DNA from: Hyposmocoma kahamanoa
Lineage: Eukaryota; Arthropoda; Insecta; Lepidoptera; Cosmopterigidae
Assembly (NCBI RefSeq): GCF_003589595.1
Contig: NW_020655740.1
Span: forward strand, 111,648-175,647
DNA length: 64,000 bases
Direction of reading: 5' to 3'
In this document: piece after piece, positions 27,501-42,500 of the stretch
Layout: each line of letters opens with the position of its first letter
How positions within the stretch are numbered: the first letter of the stretch is position 1
Made by a program: the position numbers and the translations under genes
The notes under the pieces: model-generated
Told to the model about the DNA's origin: nothing
The model's database searches: none
The model's input: only the letters and a program-made list of their open reading frames with translations

Positions 27501-30500
27501 ATTTTACCTCCACATTTATATGGCGAACGGCCATGGGGTGGAATTCCCTGTCTACAGACTTGTTCCCTGAAACTGACTCTCCACCAGGTGAGATGAAGGT
27601 CAAATGCACACTTACTTAAAATCGAACGACGGAACAAACGGTCCCCGCGCCTGGTGGTAAACGACACGCCTGTCAATAGCAGTTACAGTGCCACTCAGAG
27701 CTTTAAATCGTAAGGATCTGATGGGCACTGCCACTGCGCCCGTCACCCTGAGACATAAGTTGACAAGTCCCATGTGCCTGTAATTTCACCAGCACCCTTA
27801 CGCTTCAAAACCGGAACGCAGTGTCACAGAACGGTAGTAGGCAGTACTTCCCTTTACGAACTCTTTCACAAGGGCTCTACTGATAATCCCTAGGTAGCTT
27901 CTAGTCTTAATTTTCTCTTTTATACGTATTAAAGGGGACTATTCAGTTTGAAATCACTTTAGTGTTCTAGAAAAAAATAAAAATTAAAGAATTATCTCAT
28001 CAATTTATTTTTGTCTTAAAATCCTTAAACCCTTATACTAATAATTTAAGTCTAGCTTAGATTATTCTGCGAAAACCAAATTGACTTTTATTGATGCTAA
28101 GATAAAAATAATATTGACTTGAATCCATCAAACTAATTCTCACGATTGCATCATTAGTAACTTTTTTTTGTATGATGTTTTTTTAACCTGCGTCCTCTGC
28201 TCCCTCACCTACAGGTGTCTGGGTAAAAAACTACGTTGGCTCCAAAACGCCACGGCGCAACCTTCATTCCCGCGTTTTTATGGTTACTTTTTTATAATAT
28301 TGAATGTTTTTTTTTCACTTTTTCACTGCACTATACCAGTGTTTTCTGTGCATCGTACAATTATAAGACCTATCCTGTCCATTAATGTTTTTTTGTAATT
28401 CATCGTCAAACTATTATACGTTCCGCGGGTCACGGAGCTTCTCTAAGGAAAGGGTATTGGCCATAGTCGCCACGTTGACCTAATGCAATTTACGGACGCT
28501 TTTTATTTACCTTTAGTAAAGAAATAAATGGCAAGTGGGTAAAGAGGGTCTTAACATCAACGATATCGTCGTGATTAACGAATGTTCCACCAATGATGTG
28601 GCGTCTGGACCGTATACTGAAGCTCCAGGAGTGGTGTAGCGGACCCAAATCTGAAGCAGTTTTTGTTAGCGCCTCTTTGGACGCTGTGGCTGCTGGCTAC
28701 GATGGCTTGACGTTGATTTATTGGTCTTATTTTGTTCGAAGAAAAATGTCATATTTTATTTTCGTATTATTGTAAAAACTCCTTAAGAAAAAACTTGTGA
28801 TTTACGCAAATAATAGAGTCTTACTTATCTTCTTCACTTTTACCTTCTTGGCCTCTTAAGAGCGTTTAGCAACGCGTCTGCTGCAATTCAGTCACAGTGC
28901 AAGCACTAATCGTCTATCTTTACGTACAGGCGTGGCTTATGCAGCTATACAATAGCGATGCAAACGTTATCCGCGTGTTGATGACGCAATCGCACGTTTG
29001 CATTAATTCAACCGCCTATAAATCGTAAATGGGTAATTTTCAAGTTACTTTTCTGTACCTAATTTCGGTGGTAATTTCTTATTATTTAAATATTCCATGG
29101 AGTTATCTTATAATCCTGAATTTTTTTTAAAATATTTATGCTTAGAATAATAACGCATAGAATGATAGTTTCATATCAAACGAACTATCACAAGTGAGGC
29201 AAAAATGAAATTCATGTAGTCTAGTTTTAGTAGTAGGTTAATTTTCGGTCTTAGTGAATATTTAAATAAAAATACAAGTTGAAACGCGTTACTTCCTTGT
29301 GGAATGTGATGTTAGTATCTATTTTATGTTTGTCTGACGTATTTTTACACTCATTTACCGCACATTTCGTCATTTTTAGCTAAAATTCTTGAGCTGTTCG
29401 CGGTGCAAGTTGACCTTGAGCACTGAAGACCCGCCCGCTCGTGTAGGCCCATTGGGCGCGCTACAATTTGCCTCATTTAACGTGTGCGGACTAGGTTTCT
29501 ATGCGTTATTATTCTAAGTATTTATGTATTTATTATATTGGAATTATTATTACTTTTTGCCACCGAAGTTAGGTAGAGAAAACAAAACTGAAAATTTCTC
29601 AAGTGGTTTCACAAACACGAAAAAGGTTGCATTTCTAACATTCACAAATGTAAGTAGGTACGTAACGTAAAAAATAAAATCATAGGTACATGCCGCCACA
29701 GCGATTCGTATCGTCGACCTCTCGAAAAACGAATATTCTCAATGTAATGCAATTTATACAATTCGTTTGATATGCAATCAGTCACCTGTCAAGGTGAGAT
29801 AAAAAATAAAATATAAAAAGTAATCAGTGAAATAAGTGTAAGCTCTGTGGGCGCTCAATAAAATTAAATATAATGACGATTGAATTCGTAATGACACATG
29901 TTACTTCCGATCCGACGGCCACTAAAATCAGTTAACCCTTTAAAAATGACATAAAAACCCGGCGCATCCGCAATGGTTCAAATTAAAAATTAAAAAGAAA
30001 TAAAACAAATCTTTGTGGCCAGGAAAGCGCGGGAGGGCACAACTGACGGTATTTTTTATTAAAAGAACAGGTGGCAAAGGTTGTTAAGATGTTGACTAAT
30101 ATTCTAACGCTCAGGGAAAGCGTGACAAACAGCCAGTCTAAACATGTGTTGTGGTCGTTAATTAATTAAGAAGAAATTGAAAGTAACCCTTTCGCCCGGG
30201 GGAATTTGTTGCGTTGTATTTTTTCTTTTCTTTCGCGGGATTCAGGACGTCTTTTTGTCGTGCCAAGTGACGGGAAGAGCAAGTTGTGCGACTGGTGGTA
30301 AGCGACCAGCCTGTTCACAGCAGTTGCAGAACTTTAAATCGCAAAGAGTCGCCATTGCCACTGCGCCCGTCACAAAGTTAATAAGTCCCATGTGCCTGTA
30401 ATTTCACCACCATCCTTACCATCCAAAACCGGAACATAGTAATGCTCTTGTTGTTGCTTGGCGGCAAAAATAGGTAAGAGTGGGATCAAGCGTGATTTAC

Positions 30501-33500
30501 AGGTATATTTATTATAAATGTTTTACTTACTCATAACTCGTACGGAACATTCGATAATGTTATTTCTGGTTTAATGGGTAGAAGATTATTTAAAAGCATA
30601 AAAAGCATATATTTATGAAAGAGGAAGGAAGCAGAACAGGAACCGGTAATGAGTTCGTTCTGTTATTTACACTTATTGGTAATATTCCGAGAGAAAATTG
30701 TAGTCTATAGAACGCGAGAGGTTTGTTTTATTTATCATGTATCAGATATCCAAGGTGAAATACAATGAAGTAAAATAATTTTAACCCATATACTTTTTTT
30801 TTATTAAAGACAGCAACTAAGTAATAGTGATCAACATCATCATATCAAAGAATCATTTATTACATAGATAAAATAAATTTACACTTGAAAACGTCACATT
30901 TAAGCTACTGCTCGTTCACTACGCTGACCTCCCTGAGAAGAACGAGCAAGAAACTTTGGGGATTGATCTTTTCAAATAAACTTAAATGCTATGGAATACA
31001 CTTTCAATCAAAGTGTGGAATCTAGAGCCGTGTCTTTCCTTACATCTTTATCTAACACGTAGTCTTCAATTTGTAATATGACTGTTCAATCAAAATATTT
31101 TTTCCGGAATCTTATTGTAAAAACGTATACATTTCCCCATAAAAGAGTCGTATAGCTTGGTTAAACGAAATCGTGGTACCATGAATTTGGACTTAACTCG
31201 AAGGTCAATATTATGGATATCTTCTTTGAGAGAAACCCGATAGCCTAAACGGTACACAGAGCGACTCATTCGTTTTTGCAATACCAATAGGATTTGAATG
31301 TCTGCTGCGTTACCCCACATGAGAACCCCGTAGGACATTATACTATGGAAGTAACTAAAATAAAGTATCTACCGGAAGACGTCCACTACTTTTTTTTTAT
31401 TCGGTTCACAAAACTGGATACAACTCTTAAATCAAATACAACAGATTCGTTAACATTATACGGCGAGAAGAGTGTGTCCGTCTAGATGTAAACACAACGT
31501 TTCGTAATTAAAACGTAAAGTGCTTAATCAAAATTATAGTAAATTAAGATTTACATATCTACTATTTATGAAATAGGAAACAGACAACTACAATTCATCG
31601 CGCAGTCACTATATAATACACTGCTGTACATGGGCCTCTCCCAAAGATTGTCAGACTAGCCGATCGGACGCGACGTGCATCCATTACCCGCCGCCCTTAC
31701 CAGGTCATCCGTACATTTAGTAGGGGGCCGTCCCACTGAACGCCTGGTTCGTGGTCTTCTTTCATTTCTGCCCCAATGGCTATCAGTTCTATGAGTTATG
31801 TGTTTTGCCCACTCCCACTTCAACTAGCTAATCCTTTGAGCTATGTCACTTACTGAAATGCCGAGAATTGCTCGCTCCATGGCTCCTTGGGTGACTTTGC
31901 GTTTTTTTATGGGGCCCATAGTAAATGACCACGTCTCAGAGCCGTAGGGCATCGAAGTAATGGCGATGGTAGAAACAAAATCAAATTATAATTAGCCTAT
32001 TTCACAGTTAATTTCGGCAGAAAGCCTGACCAACAATGACCGGGGGTTTTTTATACAAACAACTTTTTTACTATAGCAAATAAACAATCAAGTCGATTCA
32101 CGGTTCGTATCCTGTCATTAGACAAGAAGCCAAGTTATATTTGCGGTCAAAGAAACCTTATTTTATTCAAAATGCAGCCTGTATTGGAAGGGCAGTGCAG
32201 GTGTGTTTATAAGTGATTCTAAGTTTGTTTTTCCGACATTGGTATGTAGGTCGAATGACAGTTGGTACACATTTTATAGCTATGATTTAACGTTTTCTTG
32301 AGGTCTATAATTTCTTATGTCTTAGTTTTATTTCGATATTTCTAGAGATAATGTAAATTACACCACTATAAAAGGTCTTGCTATTCTTTTTCGCCGAGAA
32401 CTTTCAACTTTATTAGACTTGTATAACTTGCTTTACAATTTAAAATGTAGTATAAATATTACTAAATGTTAAATATATAAACGTTACAGCTTGTAACATA
32501 ACAAACATAAAAAAAATTAAAAAAGAAAACAGGGCATTATTCGACTTTGTGTAATTATTTATTATAATAATGAATTTATATTATAAGCTTGATATTACTT
32601 GCAAAGTATACCCAAATAATATAACCATGTTGAGAAAATGTTTCAAGTCGAAAGATGTAATTAATTGGTAATAAATAAAAAAAAGTACTCTATTATGTGA
32701 CCATGTTTAGGCAAAGCGCGCACTGAAATGTAGTAAAAATAATTTATGTACAAAAAAATCAATAGATTTTCGTGTTTTTATTTCGAGTTTAGCAATCGCT
32801 AACATCCTCAAACTCCTCGAAACCTGAACAAACAAATATTGATAGCGCTTAATCACATTTCAAACGCCTGTGTTACCTGTCCGGACGATCGACAAGGCGA
32901 GCAGAAACGTTTAATATTCAATATTGAACCCGTGAGGTCAGCGACCTTATTGCGGAGGAAAGTAAACAAACTTAACAAAACACTAAAGCTACATTTCGAA
33001 AATATTATTTTTTGGGTTCCCTTGCAGCGCGGTAAATATCCTAGGGCGAGTCAGGGAAAGTTATATCACTATAAAGAGGAAAATGGTAGATGAACGAAAA
33101 ACAGTTGAACAAAAAAACATCAACTAAGCCACGGAACGAACCAACGGACCTCACGAATCTTTCTATGTGCTTGGGTCGTGTCTTTGTACTTGGTCTTTCA
33201 ACGACTTTTTAGTCGTAGCGCCATCTATGAGAAATCTATGACAGATTTATCACCCAGTTAGTACCTTTACAGCTACCAGTCCTGGCGAGAGATGTCGCTA
33301 TTCGCTGCATTAATTAAATATTTATTGAATTGATATTCATTTTTTTTCTGAGTGTTTTTTCTGAGTGTTCGATCTTTGTATTAATAATTATAACAAACTA
33401 GTGGAGTAATTTCACAAAAAAAATAATTGAATATCAATTCAATAAAAATTGAATTGAAAAAACATCAGTTTTTTTTAATCAAAGGAAAAAGTTTTTCTTC

Positions 33501-36500
33501 GGATGCGTTCTTACTTACTTATATTTTTGTGTGATTAAGTGATTGTTGAAATTGTTTTAGTTCTTCGACGAATTAAAATAATTTAATAAACGCAATTAGT
33601 TATCATTGTCAAATTAATGTCAACAATAATAAGAATAAAATATATATAAATAAGTATGTACGACAAATCGCGTAGTTTAACGCGTAATTTCTGTTTTTTT
33701 TTTCATCGAAAACAGTTGGTGCACCACAGTCTATCGTCAAGTTCGAATTTCAAAAACCTTTTCCACGTTAGCGTGCAGAAAAACGCTTTTGCGCGCAGAT
33801 TTCTAATGAAAAAAAAAGCCTTCCATAGCTAGTGAGGTGAAAAACTTAAATAAAGGTCTTACGAAAAATATGCGATACACCTAAGGATATTGTCTAAATA
33901 ATGTGCTAATTCGTTACACGGTAGGGTGTACTTTACCCGATCGTATAAAGTCCCGAAAACAGGCTAAAATAAAAATCTGAAACTAATTATATAAAAAAAA
34001 TCTAACTTTGCACTCAATTTTTATATGGAGATATTTCTTTTTAAATTCATAATTTATTTCATTTTGTTCAATTATTTATTCATTTGTTTTATAATGTAAG
34101 GTATAGTGTATAATAAATATCAATACTAAGTTTTATTGTGTATAATAAGAGTTATTTGTATGTAAGTGTACATATTTATTTCACATATAATTATATGTAT
34201 GTATATAGTTTATATTATTATTTATCAAGCTTATAGACATCCCGTGCTCTATTTTTGTTTTCAATGTATAAATGGAGAATAACCTTTACTGGCTTTGTAA
34301 TATGTAATTAACTTTCCTTAATAAATAAATTAAATACTACAGTACATGTCCTAGGGTCTTGTTTACAGTTTCGTTTCTGTATTTGACGTTTGTTTTGATT
34401 TCGACGCAAGCGCAACCTACTTCATTGTATCGAGAACCTTTTAGTCCCTGCCCCATTTCTTACTTAGCCCGCGCCCAGAACATCTGTCGAGCAGCTGCGG
34501 TGACCGTCCGTCAATCCTTCCGCAGGCTTTGTTTCCACGTCCAATCTAATCTTGACCATAAGGGGTAATTTTAAGATATGCATATAGACTGCATGTACCG
34601 ACTGTATGTGTACAATAATTCGTAATAGATGCTTGACTTCATTGCTATCCGATTAGGTAGCAGAAGATTAGGGCCAGACGCTGTGCCAACTATACTTAGT
34701 TGTTTAGTTACAGCTACCTGTTAACTAGTAAGTAACAGCCTATAGCATCGAATTATCAATGCACAGTGGTAATAGTGTATTATATATCTGTTATGTGTAT
34801 AGTTTTTAACCGACTTCAATAAGGAGGAGGTTCTGATTTAAAATGTTTTTTTGTATGTATGTTACGCGATAACTCTTTGAACCAATTCGTGAACCGATTT
34901 TGATGATTTTTTTTTTGTTGGAAAGAGTGTACCTCTGTTTGTAGCGGTCCCAATTAAATTTGAAGAAAGTATTCCGCCTGTAAGAGTGGCAAACTAGGGG
35001 ATGAATCCGGTTTCGCGCACTTTCCGGTAACCATTATGATGTCTAGCAAGCGAAGTCCCTTATTTAACAAAAAACGTTTTATTTGATTTAACGATTAATC
35101 GCCGTTGATTAGCAAGAAAAAAGCAAGTTGCGGGTAGCTGCTATTAACCGCCATTGTCTGCACGTAAAAAGAGCCCTTAGGTGGTAACGCCACTACTTCT
35201 CTGATGGACCGCTATATTACAGACATGCCTCGTCTGATAATGCAGTCTTTATTATTAGAATTTTCGTTATAGCCACCTCTTATTTTGTGCATATTACAGC
35301 GTCGAAATATCATTGCACAGTGGCAATTGCGTTTTTTATTTTTTACTACGCACCTATAATTTTTAATTAGTTTTACTACTATGTTTTTTTTTGGGAATAA
35401 AATTTATTTCTTACCTTTTGGCCTACATTTAATGTAGGCCATACAACTATTTCTCCCGGCCCGGGAATCGAATCTGGGACCTCTGAGGCAGTTATTTTTT
35501 ATATTTTTTGACGACTTTCTGTAAGAAATCTATGAAAGTTTTTCTTCACTTAGCCAGGTACCTTTACAGTTACCAGCGGCTAACAAGATATGTCGCTTTA
35601 ATTAATGTTATTCAAATTCAAATCCAAATATCTTTATTTCGGAATATTCATCCATAGAAGTTAGTAACAAAGAAATTATTACTACAAATAACATTTTTTT
35701 CTAAAACCAATGTGCAACCGAAACCAGCTCTCGTGAAAAAAGCCCTGTACCTTGTTTGCAATTATACTCAGGAGGGTGTTGTTACCTACCGCTACCACGA
35801 ACTCTATGCGCCAAGGAAGCTGCTCTTTTTCGCATGATACCTGCATATCTACCTTAGCTATGGCGAACATCCCCGATGCACTGCAAAATCGTTATATGAA
35901 GTATATTGATTTACCACGATGTATTACTAGCATGATATTTTTTCTGTGACATTACTCCACTAGTTTGTTATAATTTGTTATAATAGTTATAAGGGATATC
36001 GTCCTGAATGAATGTCCAAAATAAAGTTATCTATTAACACACTCATACGTGACAGTTATTTCTAGTTAGTTAATTAATTTACAAGAATTTACATTAATGA
36101 AACAACTGCCTGGACATGTTTGGATTTCGCCATACGTAGGGAAAAAACTCAAAGCATTAACTCGACATTATGTCCTACTAACTCACTGGCGGCGCCGGCG
36201 CACGACATTTGTCATTAGGTACTTGCCAGGGAACAGCGCTACAACAATTATCATGTCTTTAAGAAATCAGCACTCCAGTTTGCACTGACATGTTGAACCT
36301 GATGTTGGATATTAAATAAAATTATTAGTAATGTGTTTGCACAACTCTGATTCTAATATCATCGTCGCGGGTTTTTACTGGGAACCGCGTTGAGTGTACG
36401 ATTGACACATACGTCTGATGATGGCAAGTTCGCGACCTACTTTCAGTTCGGACAAAAACTAAATAAACGTCTGTCGTATATGAGGCCGCGCAAAAATGGC

Positions 36501-39500
36501 GGCGACCGGCGACTGGCGTCCACTGCCGCGCAAAATAGCCCACGCAAAAAAATCGCAGATGCAACTTTCCGGCGAAAAATAAACACCGCGAATCGGCGCT
36601 AGTCGCTTATTATAAATAATTAATGATTGCCTCCGCTCTTATGCACGATAAAATGCCATTACGGTTTTCATCGGCGACCCGCAAAAAACTACGAAAACGC
36701 CGCCCGAACCCGTCCCGGCAAAAAACACGCTTAAAAGATTGCGCGAGCATCGCTGAAATTCCCGCGGTTTCTTGCAACGGCCCGGTCATTTGACTCCAGC
36801 CATTATCTGAGGAATTAACAACGGTAAAAAAATATGCCGATTCGATAAAGGTTCGCCCGCTGGCGGCGACAGTTTTTATCCTATGTACTTGAAGAAAGGG
36901 ACTACGGCCAGGGCGCGAAGCCGGGCACCGGGCGCGGCGAGGGCGCTTCTGTCGCGGTTAATATTGCACTCATGAAAATTCAGCGAACATTATCGTCGCA
37001 GCGGCGCGTCGACTCGCCTAAAAACGAACAGACCTCATTCCGAGACATTTCATTACACAACTCACCACATAAGTAGAGAGTAATAAAAAATGCGTCTGCG
37101 CCTGCGTTTGTGCTCGGTAAAAAGCGAGTCATTATGAGACAGCGATTGCGCCGATGTGGCAAACGGACCGTTTTAATATCACGAATGACAGATGCGTCAG
37201 CCGCGGCAGCTCGCGGCGTCGGTCAGCCTCGCTGCTTTGCCGCAAAAAAAACACGAGACAATTAAACCAGATCTGCATATTCACACAACGCATTGTGAGC
37301 GATGCGAGTAGTGCCCGAAGAAAGGGCCAAATGAAAGAAGCCACAAAAAGTGCTGTATTGAACAACGAGCCTTGTTTTTGAACCCATCTTTGCGTAACCG
37401 AGTGTTCGTTGTTTGAATAGAATACGCCGCCGTTTTGTTTGAGGTGCGGGTGTTTTCAAATAATATCTAACTGTCGACTTTACGAGCAATTCAATGTTTT
37501 CATCAAGTCCCTTATTTGAGCTAAATACTTTTTATTATTTACATCGTGTTTTCGAACACTATCAATTGTCATAAAGTGTTTGAAAATTCAAAAATATACG
37601 CAAACCATAAAAAAATATTCTTCATATAAAATTACCTTAACTTTTTTTTCTATTTTGCAGTCTGTAAAATTGTCTGCATTTTTAAAGAAAGGAAGCCAAG
37701 TGATGTACAGCCGGCGCTATGCATTTGTTTGAATAATATGAACCGTACTTTTACTTCATAAAAATTGTTTCAAATCTCCATATATGCAAATTTGCAATTG
37801 TGACTTTTTAAGGTGGACTTTGGTACCTTTATTTTTATCTTCTTTTTTTATTAGTTGTATTTATATTATTTATTAGCTCAGGTTCGTATTGTGACTTCTT
37901 AATATCGTCGAAGATTTTTGTAAATCCGAATAAATGTACCTTTACAGTTATAACATTTAACGATAGAGCACGTCTTTCAGCTAAAGATTATTATTGCATA
38001 CGCGTTTATTGGCAAGTTCTATAACAGGGCCAAAACTCTAATCATACACTACATGTCTATTACTTGGCTTGTTAGCCTTAAAGCTAGACACAAGCTTTGT
38101 ACTTTTTTTTATAATATCAAATGACGGGACGAACAAGTCGTGTGCTTGATGGTAAGCGACACACCTGTCCATGACAGTTGCAGTGCAATTGAGAGCCACT
38201 GCCACTGCGCCCATCACACTGAGACTAAGAGTCGTATTCTAGAACTCTATTCAATGCTCAAGTCAGGATTTGAGTATGGTTTAAAGCACTCGAAATCATA
38301 CTTAAGTCCCTGCCATTAGGGTCGTATTTCCAGTGCTTGTGCTTTCAGTGTAATCCTGACTTTAGCATTGAGTAGATTTCTAGAATACGACCCATAATTT
38401 GATAAGTCCCATGTGCCTGTAATTTTACCAGCACCGTTACTGCTTGCAAGGTGTCGGTACTTCCCTGGACGAACTCTTCCACAAGGAGCTCTAATGCTAC
38501 TTATCTTATCAGCAGACGCCTTATGTGGGTACTGGATATATATCCAAATCAATTATATCAACCCAACTCAGGCCCGGAGAGAAACTTATTAATGTCCATA
38601 CTAAATAACCTAGATATAGGATATAGCCCATGTTTAAAAAAGAAAACTTGTGATAAAATACAGAGGTTTCAGAACTTCTGCATTTTATATTATTTCAAAG
38701 TACCAACCACTACGTTCTCACATGATATATTTAAAAACTTAACAGTCTGGTACACACCTGGAGAGGTTCGCCTACCAAAAACTTAGCTGGTATTGCCTGT
38801 CACGCAGTGGCAATGTCAATTTTCAACAGTACCCTCGTGTACGTTTATTGGTTGTTCCCCGCTTAACTCTATTCAGAGAAAGCTTCTGATTCGCAGCGAG
38901 TAAGTGCTGGAGACCTGCTGCCTTTGGTAAAAAAAGCTTAAACGCTATATTCTTTCAAAAAGACGCGTAAACAATGGCTCCTGTCTGAGCACAAATCGAG
39001 TAGCAATCGGTCGGTGGCTAAATCCCCTAGCAATACTAAATAAACACAATTTTAGACTTTTTATTACAATTTTTATACATATTACATATAGTCTCTATTA
39101 ATTATAGGTGAAGCCTGTAAATCAGCAATGCAGAGCTTCATCCTTTCTGTCCACATTATGGTTCTTTTGTTTTAATTTTTCGCTTATATTTGTCTATGTG
39201 TTTTGTGGATAAATAAATATCTTTTTATTTAATTTATTTATGACGCGAAGTAAACTCGAAACCTATTATTACCTTACTGACCGACTTCCAGAAGACTACA
39301 TACTGCCGTCCACTAACTAGAATGCGGTTAAGTGACAAGAGATCAGGAAGAGCTCAACATTCTCTTTTAAAAACAGTTCATGTTAGTTAACATGTCCGAT
39401 GTATCGGACCTTACCCTAACGAATGACGCATAGCCAATTTTCTAAAACTGGCTCGTGGTTTTTTTATGATATTCCAAAGAATGCTTTTTTAGCTGCGTTG

Positions 39501-42500
39501 TAGTTAGTGGGTGGCAACATACTATAAGACGACATATACTCAATTCATATCTGAACCAATACTTGCCCCAATAGTGTCAGACAAGTCCGCAACAAATTGA
39601 AAACTAACTGAAGTTAATTCGACTGAAGTCGTGACGGGATGGCTTGCTAGCTAGTGCAAGCATTGGGTTGTCTTCATTTAGTTCCATTCAATTCATAAAT
39701 ATATTTTTTAATTCCATTACTTAGAGTTTTGCAGTTTCAAACATTGTTTCCGTGTTAAGTAACGCCACTCTTTGGCACTTAGATTTAACATTGGTCTTGA
39801 CTTATATATCAATCGGACCAAATTCACCACTATCATTTGACCTTTCTTCGGTGTGAAGATTAATAGTTCGCGCCTTGCTTCTACGGATGAATGGAGTCTT
39901 CAAGGTTCGGTTTCGTGAACTTGGCGAATGGCTAAAGGGGAAGGAGTGACATCCGTGGATTAGAGGCTGAATTGTAACGCTTTATTTCACGGATTACACT
40001 CATCTCCCTTCAGAACTTCGTGAGTGTCCAGTGGGCCGCCGTTGTCCAAAAGATCTACGTAGTCTTAAGTTTGGGTGCGCTCGGAGTCGACTGTATGTGG
40101 TCTATTTAGATTTTTACGTCAATAACCTGATTTAGTCCGTCCATATAAATGACGTTTCCACAGGGAATATTCGTCTGCATTTAGAGCACGCGAGGGTTCA
40201 GATTTGTATTGATTATCTTATAACTCCACTAGTCATATGTTAGTCGAACTACATGCCTTTTTATTTTACTATCACATATTTTATGTTAGTTCTTTCATTT
40301 GAATTGGATTCAAGTACAGAAGGAATGATATTTCCAGTACAATATAGTAAAATGTAAGAAAAATTAATTTAAATTGTACCAGTAGGTACCTCTGTAACGT
40401 TGAGTTGCTCTATGTCATTATATAGTCAGTGTTTTGAAAAACGGCCGTAAGCGAAATATCGAAAAAAAATCCTTAGGGTATGGTTTAAGTTTTAACGAGT
40501 CCTTTAAAATATTTACGTCCTGTTTTAAAATTCTATTTTAGTTCTAATTAAGTTTAAGTTTTAAAACATCGTGAAAACAAAGCTTGCTACTCTGAAAAAT
40601 AGTGTTGGTTGATTGAAAATGGTTTGAGATTCACGTTAAAAATGGTTTATTTTATTATAGTTCATTATTAATTACTCATTATTCGACTACTGACCATTTC
40701 CTACATTAACTTGAACAAGTAAATCAAGTCTTCTCAGTCTATTACAAGAAATGAAAATATTGTTGTATCGATGATTTTTATGAATGAATAGGCAAAATAC
40801 ACCCACCGGATATTACTAGGGGAAATGCGATTTCGCTTGGCATTCAAAAGCGTTACTAAACAGGAGTGTGGGCTAAGGAGTGAGGCAGACAGTCTGCCAC
40901 CCCACCCGCAGACCGCGTGAAGCCACCCCTCGCCTCCCGTCTATGCATTCCGCCTGTCGGCGTAATGTACCTTTTGCGGGGAAACCCGCCGGCAGACGAA
41001 CGATCGCCTTAAATAATTTGGGCTAATTGGACCTCGTCTGGCTGGTGCATTTCCGTCAATCTTTCTCTTTTGATTTAATGGACCACAGATAAGGCTCCTG
41101 TCTATACCCAATTTCTCCTATCTATTCTCTTATTTAATTGTTAATTAATTAATTCGGCTTCATAATCCTAACAATTTAAATTGATACGTCGCCAAGCACG
41201 CGTTGTGCTGCGCATGAATGGATCTTAACCCGGGCAAACATTAATACGACGCATAAAGTAACTAGTTAGGACTGTACTAGACTAGTACACTAGTCATTGC
41301 ACTCGTGAGGTTTCTGTACTACGTACTACGTGTGATAAAAATGTTATAATTGATTTTTATATAATTTGATAATTTATTGTGAAAAGATAATTTGTTTTTC
41401 AAAATTACATTGCAACAAAGGGTTTACTAACATTGTATTACTAATGGTTTGCAGGATCATCTAAATATGCGTTCGATAAAGGAAACAGAGGGAGGCAGAC
41501 AGTTTCCCATTCCCTTTCCCATCCCTTGAATGCCGCGCCAGACATCCCCCTCCAGACTAGACTAGGGTGTCAACCCTCCGAGAGCGCGCCTCCTGACTAT
41601 GATGCATCCTTAAATGTTTCAGAATCAATCATATTTCTGGTTTCTTCAAGTTTTTATGTGATTTTAACAGTAATTACACGATTTTTTTATGCCGGTATCA
41701 TTAAACTATTACAATGCATTTGTTTAGCGAGCAGTGTGCTGTCATCTACATTGTTTTAATATTAACTTATAATAACAATAATGACACTACAACTTTTGAA
41801 ATCATTTTCACCTTTATTAGATTATTTTCTCTTATTGTAATCTTAACTAGTTATTGTATAAGTTTGATATAAAACTTTTTTACGGTACTCGAACAGTGCA
41901 CCTTAAGAGAGCGTATTTGATTGCGCCATGCGCAGGAGTGGCCGCAACCCGTCTCCGCGGCAAAAACTCGTGCAAAATATAAAATATGGGTTGTGCGCGT
42001 AAAAACTGCCATGATGCTCCTAGTTTGACGATATATTATCAAGTCCGCTTGAGTCATAGTATAATAAATAAAAGACAAAGGTCCAGTAAAGTATGTTTTA
42101 TTTTTTAATTCTTCTTTCTTCCGAAGTCGCCGCAGGTGTAACACGCAGAGACGATGTGACGCCATTACATATTATGATAAATATCATTCGCGCGAGGACA
42201 GAAGAAAATTGAAAAAAAAAAAAAAAAATTTTTATAACGACATGCTGTTGTGTTTGTTATTATATATATTTAGGAGTCGGTACTTCCTCAGTTAGAATTC
42301 AAATCTCTTACTGAGTCGGTTCTATGGCGCGGGTCGAGTGGCAGAAACACTGGTTTTATTTAAAATTTTTTTTACAAACGTTTTTTTTACTATTTAGTCC
42401 AGTTTATATATAAAAATCATTGGTGTATGTAAAATACTTATTGAATACAGCGGTTTTATAGTAAGATTTCGAGGAAAGTTTGTGTTTTTCTTTTTTTAGG

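Noticed and set aside
27304..27609. 101-codon minus-strand ORF
   Set aside because: Shadow of the degraded LINE relic on the plus strand.
41851..42165. 104-codon minus-strand ORF as an extra nab exon
   Set aside because: No acceptor/donor pair in phase with exons 1 and 2, which already join cleanly, and no family signature.
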